Assembly (NCBI GenBank): GCA_002086835.1
Contig: MVIG01000006.1
Span: forward strand, 1-64,000
Length of the DNA stretch: 64,000 nucleotides
DNA from: Mycolicibacterium porcinum
GTDB lineage: Bacteria > Actinomycetota > Actinomycetes > Mycobacteriales > Mycobacteriaceae
Reading direction: 5' to 3'
Shown here in pieces: positions 60,127 through 64,000 of the stretch. Below the pieces are notes generated by a model. That model made no database searches. It was given only the letters and a program-made list of their open reading frames with translations, and was not told the DNA's origin. The position numbers were made by a program, and so were the translations under genes. Positions within the stretch are counted from its first letter, which is position 1. Every line of letters starts with the position of its first letter.

Positions 60127-60444
60127 TCAGAAGTCAGGCGTGCTGACGTCCTCGAGTTCCTGCTCGGGACCGGTCGGCGCGACCGGCGCGGTGGGAGTCG
60201 TCTGGACTTCCGCCGAACCGCACTCGGTGCCGCTGACCCCAGGCGGGCACAAAGTGTTGCCGGTAGGTGAGTTCGGCACCAGGTAGGGGACACAATTGCC
60301 GGTGTAGGTGTCGTTGTCCTCGCCGTTCGGACAGGCCGCCAGCACGGTCGACGCCGTGGGCACAGCGGCGATCGGTGCGGCTGTCGCGACGGCGAGCCCG
60401 GCAACGACAAACAGCTGTCGAACCCAGTGATGTTCAGGTCTCAT
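60127..60444 (-). CDS. Small secreted protein of unknown function
   Basis: A 105-aa protein with a signal sequence (RQLFVVAGLAVATAAPIAAV) and a mature part containing four cysteines (ACPNGEDNDTYTGNCVPYL, NTLCPPGVSGTECGS), then a Pro/Thr-rich acidic tail ending EDVSTPDF. Similar small exported proteins recur in mycobacteria without known function. It lies in the same direction as the LppP/LprE-like gene, 37 bases upstream of that gene's start. Confidence 0.65.
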   Translation of the reverse strand: MRPEHHWVRQLFVVAGLAVATAAPIAAVPTASTVLAACPNGEDNDTYTGNCVPYLVPNSPTGNTLCPPGVSGTECGSAEVQTTPTAPVAPTGPEQELEDVSTPDF

Positions 60445-60456
60445 GTCCTCACTCTT

Positions 60457-60848
60457 TCAGTCGATGACCGCGGTCGCCTTGTGCACGGTGATCGGCGCGG
60501 CCAGCTGCTGCTCGTCGCAGATCCGTTGCAGATTCTCCAGTATGTCGGCCAGACCCGGGCCGATTCGGCGCCCCGGGGTGAATGTCGCGGGCAGGTGCTG
60601 CATGCCCTGGATGACGCCGATGGTCTCGTAGTGCACGGCACCGGCCGGGTCGCACCGGTAGTCGGGCATCCGGTCGAGCACCCCGGTGAGCATCGACTTG
60701 AACACCGTGCGCGCCACATTCGAGCCGATGCAGCGGTGCACCCCGAGACCGAAACTGAAGTGCCGGTTGCCTGTTCGGCCCATCAGGAGCTCATTCGGAT
60801 TCTCGAATACCCGTGGGTCGCGGTCATCTGCGCTCCCAACGTCGTTGT
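60457..60848 (-). pseudogene. Cytochrome P450, C-terminal remnant
   Basis: Only the heme-binding end of a P450 remains. FGLGVHRCIGSNVAR is the cysteine-ligand loop, preceded by RDPRVFENPNELLMGR and followed by about 85 residues. Before that, TTLGAQM, the strand expected just ahead of the RDPRVF segment, lies in another frame (60825-60845), showing a frameshift. The N-terminal 270 or so residues, including the oxygen-binding and ExxR helices, are absent. It cannot be functional. Confidence 0.78.
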
Positions 60849-60905
60849 GGGTCTGCAGGTCTGAGGATATGAACTATGCGCCCCACCGTGGGCGGTTCGG
60901 GTAGA

Positions 60906-61337
60906 TCAGGGCGTCAGATTGAGGGCTGCCTTGCCGTACTCAAGGTCGGCAGGCACCGAGACGTGATCGTGAAACACCAGCCAGACGCCGTCGACGCAGC
61001 GCAGGCAGGCTGTCCACCGCAACCACATGTCGATGTCGCGGCCACTGGCCAGCGTGCCCGAGACATGGTTGAGGCTGTGCACGAATGCGATGTCGCCCTC
61101 GGTCGTGATGGTCAGCTCGTGTACGTCGTAACCGATCGGGCCGGTGTAGGCGGCAAAGACCTCCTGCCAGGCCCTTCGCTTGTTGTCGTCACCGGCATAC
61201 CGCAGTGGTGCCCCGAGGTCGAACGACACCACGTCGGGCGCGTAGAGGGCCGTGAGCGTGTCGAGGTCGCGCGCACGGATCGCATCCACGCCGTCGGCGA
61301 TGCGTTGTCGAATCGCGGCTTCAGTCAAGGATGTCAC
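60906..61337 (-). CDS. SnoaL/NTF2-like protein
   Basis: A 143-aa cone-shaped alpha+beta fold of the SnoaL/YybH-like group: helices IRQRIADGVDAIRARDLDTLTALYAPDVVSFDLG, then GDIAFVHSLNHVSGT and a C-terminal sheet with WLRWTACLRCVDGVWLVFHDHVSVP. The family includes isomerases, hydrolases and stress proteins, and residues alone do not define a reaction. It is transcribed alone, next to the P450 remnant. Confidence 0.8.
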   Translation of the reverse strand: MTSLTEAAIRQRIADGVDAIRARDLDTLTALYAPDVVSFDLGAPLRYAGDDNKRRAWQEVFAAYTGPIGYDVHELTITTEGDIAFVHSLNHVSGTLASGRDIDMWLRWTACLRCVDGVWLVFHDHVSVPADLEYGKAALNLTP

Positions 61338-61465
61338 GGTAGGTCAGGCTGCCGGCGTACCGCCGCGGTTCGCCGCGACTGCGTTCGGCGGTTGGTGCGC
61401 CGAACCGGCCGCGGCAAGTTACAGTTCCGTCAATCTCATGTAATTCTCAGGGTTGGGGTTGGTGC

Positions 61466-62578
61466 ATGGACGTAGCGGTTCGCCCGTGGTTGGCCACCGG
61501 GGTGGCGATGGTCGGCGCGACTGCGGTGGCGATGTCACCGGTCACGCCGTCGTGGCAGACGCCCCATGTGCAGGTGGCGGCGCCGGCGATCGCCCCGGAG
61601 TTCCACCTCACCGATTTCGAGCTGCCCTACATCCTGACCTTGCCGATCGTGCGGCAGTCGATCCGTAACTGGGCCGAGAACTGGGCGGTCTACCTGGCTG
61701 GGCTGGGCAAGGCCGGCATCGGGCTGGGCCAGTCGGTGCTGGCGATCCCCGGTGTCACGGTGGAGATCATCCAGCAGATCCTCGACCTCAACTTCGTCGG
61801 TGCGTTCGACACCTTCACCCAAGCGGTGCGCGATTCCGTGGTGGCCGTCGGGCAGCCGCTGCTGGATTCGGCGATCTGGCGCAATCAGAAGTACCTGGTG
61901 GTGCAGGCCGCACTGGAGGCCGCATGGCCTCAGGCGGTCATCGATGTGGCCAACGGGCTGCTCGAGGCGGGCAGCGGTGTCGCGACGTCATTCATCGTCG
62001 GCACGCAGAATCTGGTCGCCGCCGTGCTCACCTTCGACCTGAGCAACATCGTCGACGCCACGGTCGAGGGAACGCGAAACTTCCTGATCTCCCTCGGCGA
62101 CGGGGCCAAGTCGATCGTCGACGGCATCGAGGCCGCTCAGCTGGGAATCGCCACCGCGCTCGCGACCGCGCCACCACCGCCGCCCACCTTCGGCGCCTCG
62201 CAGCTGCGCACCCCGTCGGCCGCGGCACCGATCGGCCTCGGCGCGCCGGTCAAGGCCGTCACACTCGATGTCCCCGCCGCGGTCGACGTGACGACCGTGG
62301 CCGGACCCGAAGCGGACGAGCCGGCCAATTTGGTTTCGGAACCGCAGGATTCACCGATCTCGAAGAAGAAGATCGCTCCCCGTGCCGCGGTCAAGGACGC
62401 GCTCAAACAGGCGGGGGCGGACATCAAGAGCCTCGGCGACCGGGTGGCCGCCGATCTGAACAAGCATGCCGACGGCAGCAAGCGCGTCGGAGTGAAGTTC
62501 GGCGCCAAGGCGAAGGCCAAGGACACGAAGGGCTCCGCTGCCGACACCAAGCCTGCCGGCGGGGAGTCGGAGGGCTGA
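61466..62578 (+). CDS. Mycobacterial exported or membrane-associated protein of unknown function
   Basis: A 370-aa protein. A signal-like segment (RPWLATGVAMVGATAVAMSPVTP) opens it, followed by repeated amphipathic helices such as VYLAGLGKAGIGLGQSVLAIPG and GQPLLDSAIWRNQKYLVVQAALEAAWPQAVIDVANGL, then a proline run, an acidic stretch and a strongly basic Lys/Ala-rich tail ending GGESEG. Paralogous proteins with this start occur in mycobacteria. I cannot assign a role. The basic tail might bind nucleic acid or acidic polymers. It is single and convergent with arsC, one base apart. Confidence 0.6.
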   Translation: MDVAVRPWLATGVAMVGATAVAMSPVTPSWQTPHVQVAAPAIAPEFHLTDFELPYILTLPIVRQSIRNWAENWAVYLAGLGKAGIGLGQSVLAIPGVTVEIIQQILDLNFVGAFDTFTQAVRDSVVAVGQPLLDSAIWRNQKYLVVQAALEAAWPQAVIDVANGLLEAGSGVATSFIVGTQNLVAAVLTFDLSNIVDATVEGTRNFLISLGDGAKSIVDGIEAAQLGIATALATAPPPPPTFGASQLRTPSAAAPIGLGAPVKAVTLDVPAAVDVTTVAGPEADEPANLVSEPQDSPISKKKIAPRAAVKDALKQAGADIKSLGDRVAADLNKHADGSKRVGVKFGAKAKAKDTKGSAADTKPAGGESEG

Positions 62579-62579
62579 G

Positions 62580-63017
62580 TCAGGCGGCTGGGGGATCATG
62601 CGGCGGCCCGACTCCCAGTTCGACCAGGAGTGCGAGCACTCGCCGCTCGATGTCGTCGCGAATCGGACGGATCGCATCGACACCGAGGCCGGCGGGGTCG
62701 GCCAACTCCCAGTTCTCGTAGCGCTTGCCGGGGAAATACGGACAGGTGTCGCCACATCCCATGGTGACGACGACGTCGGCGGCCCGGACGATGTCGTCGG
62801 TCCATCGCCGAGGTTGTTCGTGCGTGATGTCGATACCGACCTCGGCCATGGCGGCGATTGCAGCGGGATTCACCGTGGCGGCCGGTTCCGAGCCACCCGA
62901 GAACACCGACGCCCGGTCTCCGGCGAGATGGGCGAAGAAACCCATCGCCATCTGAGAGCGGCCGGCATTGTGCGTGCACAGGAACAACACGCTGGGGCGA
63001 TCGCTCTTGTCCATCAT
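62580..63017 (-). CDS. arsC: Arsenate reductase, low-molecular-weight phosphatase type
   Basis: A 145-aa arsenate reductase of the LMW protein tyrosine phosphatase fold. The P-loop is LFLCTHNAGRSQMA with the nucleophile Cys14; Cys88 and Cys92 in MGCGDTCPYFPG could serve the thiol relay, and DPAG follows as the acid loop. It reduces arsenate to arsenite, which Acr3 exports. Its ATG overlaps the acr3 stop. In actinobacteria the reductant can be mycothiol/mycoredoxin or thioredoxin; the sequence alone does not decide. Confidence 0.9.
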   Translation of the reverse strand: MMDKSDRPSVLFLCTHNAGRSQMAMGFFAHLAGDRASVFSGGSEPAATVNPAAIAAMAEVGIDITHEQPRRWTDDIVRAADVVVTMGCGDTCPYFPGKRYENWELADPAGLGVDAIRPIRDDIERRVLALLVELGVGPPHDPPAA

Positions 63018-64000
63018 GTGCTCCTCGGGGATCCCACCAGAGCGATCCGGCGCCGCAAGGCCAGTGACACGTAGACCAGGGCCACCAGGACGGGCACCTC
63101 GATCAGCGGGCCGACCACACCTGCGAGGGCCTGGCCCGAGTCCGCGCCGTACGTCGCGATCGCCACTGCGATGGCCAGTTCGAAGTTGTTGCCCGCGGCC
63201 GTGAACGCGAGCGTGGTGGTGCGCTCATACCCCAGACCCAGGACTGCTCCCAGCGCATACCCGCCGCCCCACATGATGGCGAAGTACGCCAGCAGCGGCA
63301 GCGCGATACGAGCGACGTCCCATGGGCGGTCGGTGATCTGCTCACCCTGGAGGGCGAACAGCACCACGATGGTGAACAGCAGGCCGTACAGCGCCCACGG
63401 TCCGATACGCGGCAGGAACACGGACTCGTACCAGCTCCTGCCTTTCGTGGATTCGCCGATCCGGCGCGACACATAGCCGGCCAGTAGCGGGATACCCAGG
63501 AAGATGAGCACCGACTTGGCGATCTGCCACGGTGACGTGTCGATGCGGGCCTGCTCCAGGCCAAGCCAGCCGGGGAGGACCGACAGATAGAACCAGCCGA
63601 GCACGGCGAACATGAGCACCTGAAAGATCGAATTGAGGGCGACGAGCACCGCGGCGGCTTCGCGGTCACCGCAGGCCAAGTCATTCCAGATGATGACCAT
63701 CGCGATGCATCGGGCCAGCCCGACGATGATGAGACCCGTTCGATACTCGGGCAGATCGGGCAGAAACAGCCAGGCCAGGGCGAACATCAAGGCGGGACCC
63801 AGCACCCAGTTGAGGATCAGCGAACTGGCCAGGAGCTTGCGATCACCGGTCACGCGATCGAGCCGGTCGTAGCGCACCTTGGCCAGGACGGGGTACATCA
63901 TGATCAGCAGGCCCAGCGCGATCGGAAGCGAAATGCCATCGACCTGAACGCGATTCAGTGCGCTGTTGACGCCGGGGACGAGCCGTCCGAGTAGTAGGCC
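63014..64000 (-). CDS. acr3: ACR3-type arsenite efflux permease, 5' end beyond the window
   Basis: At least 328 codons of a ten-helix ACR3 permease, reading through the right edge of the window, so the start is outside. Family motifs are GLARCIAMVIIWNDLACGDRE, with the conserved cysteine of the substrate site, and LAFTAAGNNFELAIAVAIATYG. It exports arsenite and possibly antimonite using the proton gradient. It is co-transcribed with arsC, and an ArsR regulator may lie upstream outside this window. Confidence 0.92.
   Translation of the reverse strand, partial: GLLLGRLVPGVNSALNRVQVDGISLPIALGLLIMMYPVLAKVRYDRLDRVTGDRKLLASSLILNWVLGPALMFALAWLFLPDLPEYRTGLIIVGLARCIAMVIIWNDLACGDREAAAVLVALNSIFQVLMFAVLGWFYLSVLPGWLGLEQARIDTSPWQIAKSVLIFLGIPLLAGYVSRRIGESTKGRSWYESVFLPRIGPWALYGLLFTIVVLFALQGEQITDRPWDVARIALPLLAYFAIMWGGGYALGAVLGLGYERTTTLAFTAAGNNFELAIAVAIATYGADSGQALAGVVGPLIEVPVLVALVYVSLALRRRIALVGSPRST

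Noticed and set aside
1..64000. CRISPR arrays or cas genes
   Set aside because: No regularly spaced direct repeats or Cas motifs were found anywhere in the window.

Overview
The window is GC-rich chromosomal DNA from an actinobacterium, almost certainly a Mycobacterium (probably a fast-growing Mycolicibacterium type). The signs are an NmtR/CtpJ pair whose regulator begins exactly like the M. tuberculosis protein, an EmbR-like SARP-FHA regulator near a PknH-type kinase, a CDP-diacylglycerol diphosphatase, a cutinase-like (Culp) esterase, an LppP/LprE lipoprotein, a deazaflavin (F420)-type FDOR enzyme, and frequent GTG starts with ATGA or GTGA gene overlaps.

Layout. 0.1-4.6 kb holds an Lgt-like membrane protein, a ZIP transporter, a tiny Cys/His-rich peptide and the divergent nickel/cobalt pair nmtR-ctpJ, closed by a perfect 22-bp hairpin. 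4.6-6.5 kb is propionyl-CoA synthetase. 6.6-14.8 kb is a complete minus-strand kdp operon in the order 27-aa membrane peptide, kdpF, A, B, C, D, E. Facing it on the plus strand (15.0-19.2 kb) are an orphan second KdpA with an altered selectivity-filter loop and three tandem LysA-like TIM-barrel proteins that have all lost the PLP lysine. 19.3-26.6 kb carries a flavin monooxygenase/DUF4389/methyltransferase operon, a MacB/FtsX-type ABC transporter, an FDOR protein and an MDR reductase.

At 26.65 kb a tRNA-Leu(UAA) is the integration site of a 4.6-kb island bounded by 47-bp direct repeats. The island carries a membrane protein, an integrase truncated by a decayed IS3-family element, and a helical protein with a HEPN-type Rx4H motif. 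Just outside the right repeat lies an AT-rich AIPR (abortive infection) gene, which suggests a small defence hotspot.

33.9-48 kb returns to core genes. Its centre is a module of a membrane Ser/Thr kinase, a beta-lactamase-like protein, an EmbR-like SARP-FHA regulator, a three-domain fusion (cysteine-dioxygenase cupin, CHAT/caspase-like domain, methyltransferase), an Asp/Glu racemase homologue and a secreted DUF6636 protein. An identical 19-bp element lies in front of both the fusion gene and the DUF6636 gene, which suggests one SARP regulon. I regard this as the best candidate for an undescribed pathway; the orphan KdpA with its dead LysA triplet comes second.

48-64 kb has an LGFP lipoprotein, the Kup potassium transporter, a GH16 glucanase-like protein, YczE, a MalT-type LuxR regulator, a tightly overlapping four-gene DyP-peroxidase operon with a BASS transporter, small secreted proteins, a P450 remnant, a SnoaL-like protein and an arsenic resistance pair (arsC, acr3) that runs off the right edge.
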